Positions 26,903 through 34,950 of a stretch of DNA of 64,000 bases are shown here, in pieces. The stretch comes from Marinifilum sp. D714 (GTDB taxonomy: Bacteria; Bacteroidota; Bacteroidia; Bacteroidales; Marinifilaceae): assembly GCF_030851345.1 (NCBI RefSeq), contig NZ_JALPNU010000003.1, positions 347,562-411,561 on the forward strand, given 5' to 3'. The notes under the pieces were generated by a model, which was not told where the DNA came from, made no database searches, and saw only the letters and a list, made by a program, of their open reading frames with translations. A program made the position numbers and the translations under genes. Every line of letters begins with the position of its first letter. The first letter of the stretch is position 1.

Positions 26903-29133
26903 GATATTACCTCACTTTCTGGTTTATCGGTTACAAAACTTACAAAGTTGCCACGCATTCCGGTTCCTCCCATAACTGGATCAACCATCACGTTAGTTAC
27001 CAATTGTGTATCACTAATTCCTTTTCCGAATGATCTCTTTAGTTTTTTATTGGCTCTACCAAATCCATGAACCATATAAACATTGTCTTTTCCAATTCGC
27101 TCTGTTACCCTAACTTTAATAGGAAAATCAGAAACTACACCATCCTGGTTCTTTAACCAAACTTCCTGGCCATTCTCCAAATTGTTATCAGCTGCAACAA
27201 ACGGATTTACCCAAAGACAATTCTCACTCATCAATTCATTTAGGTTTGGATTGTTGGCTGTTCTTCCAAATGTATGCATTGGAGCTCTACCATAATTCAG
27301 GCGATAAAATCCTTGTGGTGGTTCAGGATGTGGTGTATAGTTTGGAATCGGATCAAAACCTTCCATTTCCAGATCCAATGAGTACAATTCAATCATACCT
27401 GTAGAAGTACCAAACTCGTGATAATCATCCTCTTCAATAAACATTGGAGTTTTACGTTCCATTTTCAGAACTCCCTTTTCTCTCATTTCCGCTAAGGAAG
27501 AACCCATTTGTTTCAATTGCCAATCGATTACTTCACCATAGCTTTCGTAATTGAAATGCTTGGATAGTTTTAATTTCTTAGCTAATTTTCTAACAATCCA
27601 ATCCGATGGTTTTGATAGATATTTTGGCTTAACAGCTGGAACTCTTACCGCCACATTTGGGAATCTATTTGGAGAAACTCGCATATCATCGTAACGTTCC
27701 AAATAGGTACATTCAGGCAGAATAACGTCTGCATAACCTGTAATTTCCATAGGCATGGTATCTACCACGACTAACAAATCCAAATTTTGAATTGCCTCTA
27801 AAGTTCTCTGGGTATCAGGAATTGTTGAGATTAAATTTGTACCCACAACAAACCAACCTTTAATCTTATAATCCGATTCATTATCGGGATGAGACATATC
27901 GACAAATACATTTGCTATAGATGAACCAGCCAATGCATATGTGCCATCCAAATGATCTTTCCAAGTCCAGTTTACTGGTGGATATCCCGGATGTGGATAA
28001 GAAGGTACTTTTGCTTTTTCAGGGAAATAGAAGCCACCCTTTCTTCCCCAAGAACCTAACAATGCATTTAGCATAGCCATTGCTCTTAATCTTTGTGTAT
28101 CATCACCATACCAGGTAACATGTCGTCCAGGATGTATTAAAGTTGCCGGAGCATGGAATGCCATTTCGCGTGCTGTCTGTCGAATTACATCAGCACTAAT
28201 GGTGGTAATTTTTTCTGCCCACTCAGGCGTTTTGTCAACAATATGAGCCTGCAAATCTTCCAAGCCATAAGCATATTGCTCTATATATTTCTTATCGTAT
28301 AATTCTTCGCTAACAATTACGTTCATCCATGCCAAAAGCAAAGCGATATCAGTGGCAGGTTTAATCGGCAACCAATACTTCGATTTACTTGCTGCTGTCG
28401 ATAATCTTGGATCTACAGTAATAATTGTAGCGCCACGGTCTATGGCCTTAGACATTTCCTGCACATGGGAGTTATGCATGTTCTCTCCAATATGATTTCC
28501 GATTAATACCAGGCATTTGGTATTCTCAAGATCAACAGGTTCCGGAGAGTTGATATTTGATCCAAATGTAGTATTGAACCCAACTTCTCGTGGACCACGA
28601 CATTGGGCATAGGAAGGAGCTGTAATATTCTTGGAACCAAAAGCTTTAAAAAGTTTTCCAAAATGTGCACCACCTGATCCATGTTTGAACAAGGCAAGAC
28701 TTTCCGGTCCGCTTTCTTCCTTAATTTTATTCATTTTTTCTGCGATAAAACGGAAAGCTTTGTCCCAGCTAACTTCCTTAAAAGTTTGCATTCCATTTTC
28801 TTCAACTCTCATTAAAGGAGTTTTTAAACGATCAGGATCGTTGTACATTCCTAAACCGCCAGTACCACGAGGACAGAATCTTCCGTTTGAATGCGGATCA
28901 TCCTCATTTCCTTCTATTTTCCAGATTTCACCTTTTTCGTCAGTGTAAACCCAACCGGCACACTTCCAGAAACAAACTTCGCAGTATGTTGGGAAGCGCT
29001 TTATTTTAGAAGCATCCATCGGTTCAGCAGCATTTACCTGCCCTATCATAGCATTTAAAAGCGGATTAGCCAATACCAATCCTCCTGCACCAATTGCGGA
29101 TAACTTAATAAATTCTCTTCTCGACTTGTTCAT
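26899..29133 (-). CDS. psrA: Molybdopterin oxidoreductase catalytic subunit (polysulfide/thiosulfate reductase type)
   Basis: 744 residues. Tat signal SRREFIK at residues 4-10, so it is exported. Residues 51-87 hold the [4Fe-4S] ligands (C51, C54, C58, C87), and C178 in SYAQCRGPREV is the likely Mo ligand. The C-terminal domain (TGMIELYSLDLE, NPFVAADNNLENGQEVWLKN) fits the dinucleotide-binding cap. Enzyme class is clear; substrate (polysulfide, thiosulfate or sulfite-like) is inferred from the rhodanese neighbours. An 18-base palindrome lies 37 bases upstream. Confidence 0.93.
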   Translation of the reverse strand: MNKSRREFIKLSAIGAGGLVLANPLLNAMIGQVNAAEPMDASKIKRFPTYCEVCFWKCAGWVYTDEKGEIWKIEGNEDDPHSNGRFCPRGTGGLGMYNDPDRLKTPLMRVEENGMQTFKEVSWDKAFRFIAEKMNKIKEESGPESLALFKHGSGGAHFGKLFKAFGSKNITAPSYAQCRGPREVGFNTTFGSNINSPEPVDLENTKCLVLIGNHIGENMHNSHVQEMSKAIDRGATIITVDPRLSTAASKSKYWLPIKPATDIALLLAWMNVIVSEELYDKKYIEQYAYGLEDLQAHIVDKTPEWAEKITTISADVIRQTAREMAFHAPATLIHPGRHVTWYGDDTQRLRAMAMLNALLGSWGRKGGFYFPEKAKVPSYPHPGYPPVNWTWKDHLDGTYALAGSSIANVFVDMSHPDNESDYKIKGWFVVGTNLISTIPDTQRTLEAIQNLDLLVVVDTMPMEITGYADVILPECTYLERYDDMRVSPNRFPNVAVRVPAVKPKYLSKPSDWIVRKLAKKLKLSKHFNYESYGEVIDWQLKQMGSSLAEMREKGVLKMERKTPMFIEEDDYHEFGTSTGMIELYSLDLEMEGFDPIPNYTPHPEPPQGFYRLNYGRAPMHTFGRTANNPNLNELMSENCLWVNPFVAADNNLENGQEVWLKNQDGVVSDFPIKVRVTERIGKDNVYMVHGFGRANKKLKRSFGKGISDTQLVTNVMVDPVMGGTGMRGNFVSFVTDKPESEVIS

Positions 29134-29169
29134 CAGATTGTTGTTTTATAATTAAACTGATGCTGTTAG

Positions 29170-29187
29170 AACAAACACCTGTTTGTT
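29170..29187. promoter_or_regulatory. Candidate operator palindrome upstream of psrA
   Basis: AACAAACA-CC-TGTTTGTT, a perfect 18-base palindrome 37 bases upstream of psrA and downstream of the sulfurtransferase gene. The size and position suit a dimeric repressor. The binding protein is unknown; the TetR and Crp/Fnr proteins of this locus are candidates. Confidence 0.45.
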
Positions 29188-29280
29188 TAATTTCGTTGAA
29201 TCTTTCAACTTTCAACAGGACTTACTAGCACCTCTGCAATTTCAATTAATATGCACACGTAGTTGCAGAATGGCTTAAAA

Positions 29281-29308
29281 TCATACCCTTCGCACTCGAA
29301 GGGTATGA
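29281..29308. terminator. Intergenic hairpin between sulfurtransferase and psrA
   Basis: Twelve-base perfect stem TCATACCCTTCG / CGAAGGGTATGA with a four-base loop. On the minus strand it is followed by ATTTTAAG, a weak T-run. It may be partly terminating or an mRNA-stabilising stem, allowing different levels of the flanking genes. Confidence 0.55.
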
Positions 29309-29329
29309 AATAAATTTCATGAAAAGAAA

Positions 29330-30175
29330 CTACTTCTGAACAGTTTCAGTAGCAGTCCACTCATATAGAGCGCCATCATATACTTTTACCTTTGGATACC
29401 CCAAAGCCGATTTTAAAGCCATGTATACTACACCTGCACGAACACTAGACTCACAGTATAAAATAACTTCCTTATCCTTAGTAACACCAGCAGTATTGAA
29501 TAAAGCCTGTAGCTCTTCTTTCGACTTCAACTTACTTTTAGTAGTCATAACCTTTTTAAACTCAAGGTTAATCGCATTTGGAATATGCCCTTTGGGTAAT
29601 TTTGATTCCTTGATTCCTTTATACTCGTCAGCTGAACGAACATCAACAATAACAGCTGCAGAAGAATTTGATGCTTTTTTCACTTGTACGATATCAGCAA
29701 TAGCAGCCTTATTCACAGCTACATTAAAAGTTGTTGCTTTTCTTTTAACAGGATTCTTGGTTACAGGCTTACGAGCCATTCTCCAAGCTTTCATGTGTCC
29801 GTCAAGAATTTTCACATCTTTTGCGCCTAAATATTTCAAAATCCAGTAAACACGTCCTGAATATTTTCCTGATCCATTATCATACAATACAATGGTATTG
29901 GTATTACTGATACCTTTTGCTCCAAAAACTTTAGCAATCTCAGCAGTTGATTTTAATGTACTTTTTGGTTCAGCTTTGTACAGATCCTTATGGTTCAAAT
30001 GAATTGCGCCATCAATATGAACTTTAGCGTAATCAGTAGCTTTTCGCGTACTCACTAGTACTACATTATCGTTCCCTTTAATTTTCAAGAATTCCTTAAC
30101 TGAAATTACATCTTGAGCAAATGTCATTTGAATGCCTAAAAAGCAAACCAAAACAAGTAATAATATTTTTTTCAT
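29330..30175 (-). CDS. Exported two-domain sulfurtransferase (thiosulfate/3-mercaptopyruvate type)
   Basis: 281 residues with a signal peptide (ending MTFAQDV). Two rhodanese domains: in the first (about 30-150) the active Cys loop is replaced by YDNGSGKY, as usual for the structural domain; in the second (about 160-280) the loop is CESSVRAG, with the catalytic Cys. It would transfer sulfane sulfur in the periplasm. It lies between the porin and psrA on the same strand, supporting a role in feeding the reductase. Confidence 0.88.
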   Translation of the reverse strand: MKKILLLVLVCFLGIQMTFAQDVISVKEFLKIKGNDNVVLVSTRKATDYAKVHIDGAIHLNHKDLYKAEPKSTLKSTAEIAKVFGAKGISNTNTIVLYDNGSGKYSGRVYWILKYLGAKDVKILDGHMKAWRMARKPVTKNPVKRKATTFNVAVNKAAIADIVQVKKASNSSAAVIVDVRSADEYKGIKESKLPKGHIPNAINLEFKKVMTTKSKLKSKEELQALFNTAGVTKDKEVILYCESSVRAGVVYMALKSALGYPKVKVYDGALYEWTATETVQK

Positions 30176-30209
30176 AATCTTTAAATTTTTAACAGTTCAA
30201 TGAATCATT

Positions 30210-30228
30210 GGGAACCACAATGGCTCCC
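30210..30228. other. Intergenic hairpin upstream of the sulfurtransferase
   Basis: GGGAACCA-caa-TGGCTCCC stem with one mismatch (extended by flanking complementarity), between porin and sulfurtransferase genes. One of three hairpins placed in successive gaps of this operon. Confidence 0.4.
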
Positions 30229-30241
30229 ATGTGATAATCTT

Positions 30242-31282
30242 TTAGAATTTAACAGTTACCTGCAACATGAAAATATCGTTATCAATTTCATCGGCTCTTT
30301 CAGCACGATAAACATAGTTGGCCTGAATTTTTGTCCAATCGTTTAAAAAGTAGTTTAAACCATAGGTAGTACAGAATTCTGTATTGTTACCCATGTCTTT
30401 ATCAGAATCAAAAAATTCACATTTAAATACTGGCTGCAGGTTGTTTTTAAACTTGTACATTGCCATTAAGAAACCACCATCACGCTTAACACTACCTTGA
30501 TGCAGTGTTAGCTCTTCGCCACAACCACCACCAGTTGTGTAAGAACCTACATCCTTACCATATAGATATTCTGCTTGCAACATAAATCCACCGTTCTTGT
30601 ACTGAAGATCTGCTCCATATCTTGTTCTTTCATCATCTGGCATACCAGCTGTTGCTGAAGCTGATTCTCCATACTTATAACTTGCACCAATTTTGAAATT
30701 CTTGTGAGGATTTACAACCACACGTGCAGCATAATCTTTCTTTTTATTGTCATCCTTATCGAACAATCCGTTACCATTGGTTACAGCAACACTGTATTGG
30801 AATAAAGTAGTGTCTGATCCACCAAGAACCATAAAACCACGGTCGCGATCAGGAGTCGCCAATTGCTCAACTACTCGTGAACGATTAATTGTGTGCAACT
30901 TGTGACAAGGAGTGTTTAATTCCAATGAAATAGGCGATTTGAAAGAACCCATGGAGATACGAGCGAAATCGTAGCGTGAATAAGTTACAAATGCATCTAA
31001 TAAATAAGCATCTCCATCATGTCTTTGATTATCAGGACTTGCTTCAAGAACTACATAGTAACTGATATCATAAGGAATTTTCCCCATTACACCAATTCTA
31101 GCTCTATTAAAATCAAAAGTATTGGTATCATCATTTGCTGCATTTTCGTTATACTGATATTTAGGCTGAATAAAACCAAAAACGTTAACTCCTTCACCTG
31201 ATGGCTCATCACATCCTTGTGCATTTACTAGCATAGGAATACAAAAAGCAAGTGCAAATAGTAATGCATATAATTTTTTCAT
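30242..31282 (-). CDS. Phosphate-selective porin O/P-type outer-membrane protein
   Basis: 346 residues: signal peptide (ending MLVNAQG), then GFIQPKYQYNENAANDD, FDFNRARIGVMGKIPYDISYY and further amphipathic strands, ending in VTVKF with the terminal aromatic of outer-membrane barrels. It resembles the OprO/P group. In this operon a role in uptake of inorganic sulfur anions such as thiosulfate is a fair guess, but porins of this group also serve many anions. Confidence 0.8.
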   Translation of the reverse strand: MKKLYALLFALAFCIPMLVNAQGCDEPSGEGVNVFGFIQPKYQYNENAANDDTNTFDFNRARIGVMGKIPYDISYYVVLEASPDNQRHDGDAYLLDAFVTYSRYDFARISMGSFKSPISLELNTPCHKLHTINRSRVVEQLATPDRDRGFMVLGGSDTTLFQYSVAVTNGNGLFDKDDNKKKDYAARVVVNPHKNFKIGASYKYGESASATAGMPDDERTRYGADLQYKNGGFMLQAEYLYGKDVGSYTTGGGCGEELTLHQGSVKRDGGFLMAMYKFKNNLQPVFKCEFFDSDKDMGNNTEFCTTYGLNYFLNDWTKIQANYVYRAERADEIDNDIFMLQVTVKF

Positions 31283-31304
31283 GATTATCTTTTTTTTAGG
31301 TTAT

Positions 31305-31333
31305 GGGAATTGTATTTCATCAATACAATTCCC
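31305..31333. other. Hairpin in the leader of the porin gene
   Basis: GGGAATTGTATT / AATACAATTCCC stem, 23 bases upstream of the porin start. It carries no T-run on the minus strand (it is followed by an A-run). Probably an mRNA-stability or attenuation-type element. Confidence 0.45.
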
Positions 31334-31372
31334 GATATTCGGTTAGTTGTATGAATATATCTTGTTCCCGTA

Positions 31373-33247
31373 CTAGTTTACTAGTGGTAAATCGGTTGTT
31401 GGAGCAACAAACTTATGACTCTCCAGTGATGGGTAAATCATCTTGTTAGAACCGAACTTTAATGATACAGCATCATAACCAAGTACATTTAAATATGCCG
31501 TAACCATAGAAGAAGTTTGACCGGTCCAACAATAGGTGCAAATTTGAGCACTTGAATCAAGATTAGCCAATTCACCACCTTCAATACTTAGTGGTTGAAT
31601 TCTATATGCACCAGCAATATGCCCGTAATGGTCAACATCGGTTTGCGCCCAATAGTTGTTTATAAAATAGTTCGATGGTGATGTCAAAACATCTGTGGCA
31701 TTAACCCCTTTAAATCCATTCGTTGTCATAGCGGTTACCCTTTCCTGAAGAATATTAGCTCCATCAGTATATGTTGACATAACACTTGGGTAATCGAAAG
31801 TTTGATTGCTTTCTACAGCAGAGGTAACCCAATTTGAATGACCTTCGGCAACTGCACCATTGGTAGCACCTGAATTACTTTCCCATGATCCTGACAAAGT
31901 TGAATTCCATCCACTCATTCCCCATTTTAAAACTTTTGCATCAGTGTAACCACTTAAGCGAAGTGCAACTACTGCATGAGCAGCTGTTTGTCCAGTATAA
32001 CAAGCTACCAATATTGGCTTTGTTGTACTTGCTGCATCTGATACAATATTTCCTAAAGTAGAATTAATTGCACCTTCAATATGGCCAGCATTGTATGCAT
32101 CTGTAGAACGAATATCAATAATATCATAAGTTGAAAGGAAAGTTGCTAAATCAGCCTGTGCTGGCGCAGCTGTAATCCATCCATTTAAAATGTCTGGTAA
32201 ATCAAGATCATTAGCTACCAGGTAATCAGATAAGGTACTAAAAACATTTGCAGGTGTAGGTGTAACAAGTGGTAAATCAGTTGTTGGAGTAACAAACTTA
32301 TGGCTCTCTAATGTTGGGTAAATCATATTATTTGAACCAAATTTCAACGAAACAGCATCATACCCAACAACATTTAAGTATGCTGTAATCATAGATGAAG
32401 TTTGACCAGTCCAGCAATAAGTACAAATTGTAGCATCAGGATCAAGATTAGCTATCTCATTGTTTTCAAGACTTAAAGGTTGAATTCTGTGTGCTCCAGC
32501 AATGTGTCCATAATGATCAACATCAGCTTCGGCCCAATAATTATTAATAAAATAATTAGATGGAGTAGTTAAAACATCAGAAGCATTAACTCCTTTAAAA
32601 CCTCCCAAGATCATTGCATTAACTCTCTCTTCAAGAATAGCAGCTCCACTTGTAGCTGTTGTATTAAAACCTGGGTAATTGAAAGATTGGTTAGTTGCAA
32701 CTGGAGTAGTTACCCAATTTGCATGGCCTTCACCAACAGCACCATTTTCTGCACCTGATTTTCCTTGCCAAGGTCCTGATAATATTGAGTTCCAACCACT
32801 CATACCCCACTTCAATACTTTTGCATCAGTGTAACCACTCAATCGAAGAGCAACTACTGCGTGAGATGCTGTTTGTCCTGTATAGCAGGCAACCAAAATT
32901 GGCTTAGTAGTATTAGCTGCAGTATTTAAAATATTCTCCAATGAAGAATTTACTGCGCCTTCGATATGTCCAGCAGCATAAGCATCTGCAGATCGAATAT
33001 CAATAATATCATAAGTATCAAGGAAAGTAGCCAAATCAGCTTCTGCTGGTGCGCCAACAATCCAACCAGTTAAAACATCTGGAAGATCAAGATCATTAGC
33101 TACCATATAATCCTTTAGTATTTCAAAGTTTTCCGATAGATCAGGACCTGGTTCTGGGGTGTATACATCATTTTCTTCCTTACAAGAGGTCAGAAATAAT
33201 GTCGGCACCAATGTAAAAATAAAGAAATACTTCATTAATTTTTTCAT
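31373..33247 (-). CDS. Lipoprotein with four rhodanese-like domains (tandem duplication)
   Basis: 624 residues. Lipobox FLTSC puts the Cys at residue 22. The protein is two near-identical halves (about 38-335 and 338-624), each with two rhodanese domains. Active loops: first domain of each half ACYTGQTA(A/S)HA, second CTYCWTGQTSSM. All four keep the Cys, unlike the usual inactive partner. The halves differ at many synonymous sites, so this is an old duplication kept intact. It would hold or carry sulfane sulfur at the membrane surface. Confidence 0.85.
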   Translation of the reverse strand: MKKLMKYFFIFTLVPTLFLTSCKEENDVYTPEPGPDLSENFEILKDYMVANDLDLPDVLTGWIVGAPAEADLATFLDTYDIIDIRSADAYAAGHIEGAVNSSLENILNTAANTTKPILVACYTGQTASHAVVALRLSGYTDAKVLKWGMSGWNSILSGPWQGKSGAENGAVGEGHANWVTTPVATNQSFNYPGFNTTATSGAAILEERVNAMILGGFKGVNASDVLTTPSNYFINNYWAEADVDHYGHIAGAHRIQPLSLENNEIANLDPDATICTYCWTGQTSSMITAYLNVVGYDAVSLKFGSNNMIYPTLESHKFVTPTTDLPLVTPTPANVFSTLSDYLVANDLDLPDILNGWITAAPAQADLATFLSTYDIIDIRSTDAYNAGHIEGAINSTLGNIVSDAASTTKPILVACYTGQTAAHAVVALRLSGYTDAKVLKWGMSGWNSTLSGSWESNSGATNGAVAEGHSNWVTSAVESNQTFDYPSVMSTYTDGANILQERVTAMTTNGFKGVNATDVLTSPSNYFINNYWAQTDVDHYGHIAGAYRIQPLSIEGGELANLDSSAQICTYCWTGQTSSMVTAYLNVLGYDAVSLKFGSNKMIYPSLESHKFVAPTTDLPLVN

Positions 33248-33306
33248 GACTCAATAGTTTAGATTTGTAATAGTTTAGGTTATAATTCAGGTTAGATAGT
33301 TCAAGT

Positions 33307-33840
33307 TTAACATCCGCCAGAATCTTCTTCTTCGGTGGCTGCATATTCCATCCCACCTTCTTCAATATTATCTTCGCTGATTTCAGGATAAGCTTCGTGC
33401 CAGCCATGCCAACCTCCACTTATTACCTTTACATTTTTGTAGCCTAATTGCTGCAAACGCAATGCGGCCAAAGGACTGCGGTTACTTTTCTTACAATAAA
33501 GAATAAGTAGTTCCTCTTTTTCCGGTACATAAAGTCCCTCTTCATCCCACACCTTCTCACTTCCAATTCTAAATTCAAGAACACCTCGTGGAATAGAAAC
33601 AGAACCAGGTATATAACCTCTATTGTGTTCCATAGGAAGGCGTACATCTAATAGTACATATGGATCTTCACTGTTCATTAATGTGTGAAAATCACTCACA
33701 TATATCTCAGTAACATTTGTACGGATATCAGCTACCATTTCATCAACACTTTCATAGGATTTAACAGGACCACTAGAATTACTGTTACATCCTACTAAAG
33801 CAATAAGGCAGATAAAGAAAAAAGCCTTGATTGTTTTCAT
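33307..33840 (-). CDS. Rhodanese-domain lipoprotein
   Basis: About 177 residues from the Met at 33840 (MKTIKAFFFICLIALVGC); a longer frame opens at 33921, but the lipoprotein signal starts at 33840. One rhodanese domain (about 30-150: EIYVSDFHTLMNSEDPYVLLDVR, then GYIPGSVSIPRG) with the active loop YCKKSNRSPLAA. A Glu-rich tail ending SGGC follows. First gene of the sulfur locus and nearest to the divergent Crp/Fnr regulator. Confidence 0.85.
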   Translation of the reverse strand: MKTIKAFFFICLIALVGCNSNSSGPVKSYESVDEMVADIRTNVTEIYVSDFHTLMNSEDPYVLLDVRLPMEHNRGYIPGSVSIPRGVLEFRIGSEKVWDEEGLYVPEKEELLILYCKKSNRSPLAALRLQQLGYKNVKVISGGWHGWHEAYPEISEDNIEEGGMEYAATEEEDSGGC

Positions 33841-34129
33841 AGATTCGATATTTAAGTTTAAAAACTGTAACATTTTGATAAGAATTATTATTTTTGCACA
33901 CCTTTTTTCAAACGATTGCAATTATTTTGCTTAGAAATTTTTACTCGATTTAATACATCTGCAATTGATCGATTAAAGATTTATTTCTCTATTACAATAT
34001 TACAGGATTCTTGTATCGGATTTTAGAAAATCATACCCCAATTCCTCAACCCAGAATTGGTAATTTGGAACAAATAGTTTGACGTTGGAAAGGCGTTTTC
34101 TTGATCTATTACATGTTTTTTGCTGTCGC

Positions 34130-34156
34130 TTGACATGTATTTATACTCTAAATTTG
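34130..34156 (+). promoter_or_regulatory. Putative promoter of the Crp/Fnr gene
   Basis: TTG at 34130-34132 and TAAATTTG at 34149-34156 fit the Bacteroidota -33/-7 layout (short by two to three bases), 46 bases before the ATG. Tentative. Confidence 0.35.
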
Positions 34157-34202
34157 TATATATTTACAGGACTAGATACAACAACCTAAAATCTCCCTTA
34201 CT

Positions 34203-34898
34203 ATGGCAATGCCAGTAAAAACAACATGTTGCAAAGAATGCGTTAGTAAATCTGCATGCTTCAAAGAACTATCAGAAGAAGAGTTAGTTTTAATCGATCA
34301 AGGACGCTTCGAAGTCACTTTTAAGAAAGGAGAAATAGTATGTAAGCAAGGTATGCTTGCTTCACATTTGATTTATATTAAGAATGGATTCGTGAAATTG
34401 TACATCGAAGGAGGTCATAACAAAAACATCATTTTGACCATCGAAAAAGATGGTTATATGATCGGATTACAGTCTCTTTTCGGTAATAGTGTTTTTCACT
34501 ACACAGCTGTTGCCTACGAAAATACTACCGTGTGTCTTTTCGAAATGAGCACCATTAGTAAAATTATTGAACAAAACCCTGGATTCGCTTCAAAATTAAT
34601 TGCGCGCTTAAACGAAAATACCATTCGCGGTTATGGACGCCTCTTCTGTTTGACTCAAAAACAAGCAAGTGGAAGATTGGCTGATATTCTTTTATGCTTG
34701 TCAGATCGTTTGTACAAGAGCAACAACTTTGAGATGGCATTATCACGAAAAGACTTAGCAGAGATTACTGTAATGTCGGTTGAAAGTCTTTCTCGTGTTA
34801 TTAAAGAATTTAAGGACGATAAAATCATTTCTTTGGAAGGCAGGTATCTTGAAATTATTGACAGGGAAAGGCTGGAACGAATTTGTGAAACAGGATAA
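34203..34898 (+). CDS. Crp/Fnr-family regulator with N-terminal Cys cluster
   Basis: 231 residues: cyclic-nucleotide-binding-like domain (RFEVTFKKGEIVCKQGM, IYIKNGFVKLYIEG) and a C-terminal winged HTH (SRKDLAEITVMSVESLSRVI). The N terminus has Cys at 9, 10, 13 and 19, the start of an FNR-like [Fe-S] ligand set, and more Cys at about 46 and 100. FNR-type oxygen sensing is plausible, but the fourth ligand is not proved. Divergent from the rhodanese/psr genes, so a likely regulator of them. Confidence 0.8.
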   Translation: MAMPVKTTCCKECVSKSACFKELSEEELVLIDQGRFEVTFKKGEIVCKQGMLASHLIYIKNGFVKLYIEGGHNKNIILTIEKDGYMIGLQSLFGNSVFHYTAVAYENTTVCLFEMSTISKIIEQNPGFASKLIARLNENTIRGYGRLFCLTQKQASGRLADILLCLSDRLYKSNNFEMALSRKDLAEITVMSVESLSRVIKEFKDDKIISLEGRYLEIIDRERLERICETG

Positions 34899-34915
34899 TC
34901 TATCTTACAGATATA

Positions 34916-34947
34916 AAAAGGGTTCTCAATATATTGAGAACCCTTTT
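34916..34947. terminator. Bidirectional terminator
   Basis: Sixteen-base stem AAAAGGGTTCTCAATA / TATTGAGAACCCTTTT between convergent genes, with T-runs on both strands. Confidence 0.9.
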
Positions 34948-34950
34948 CTT

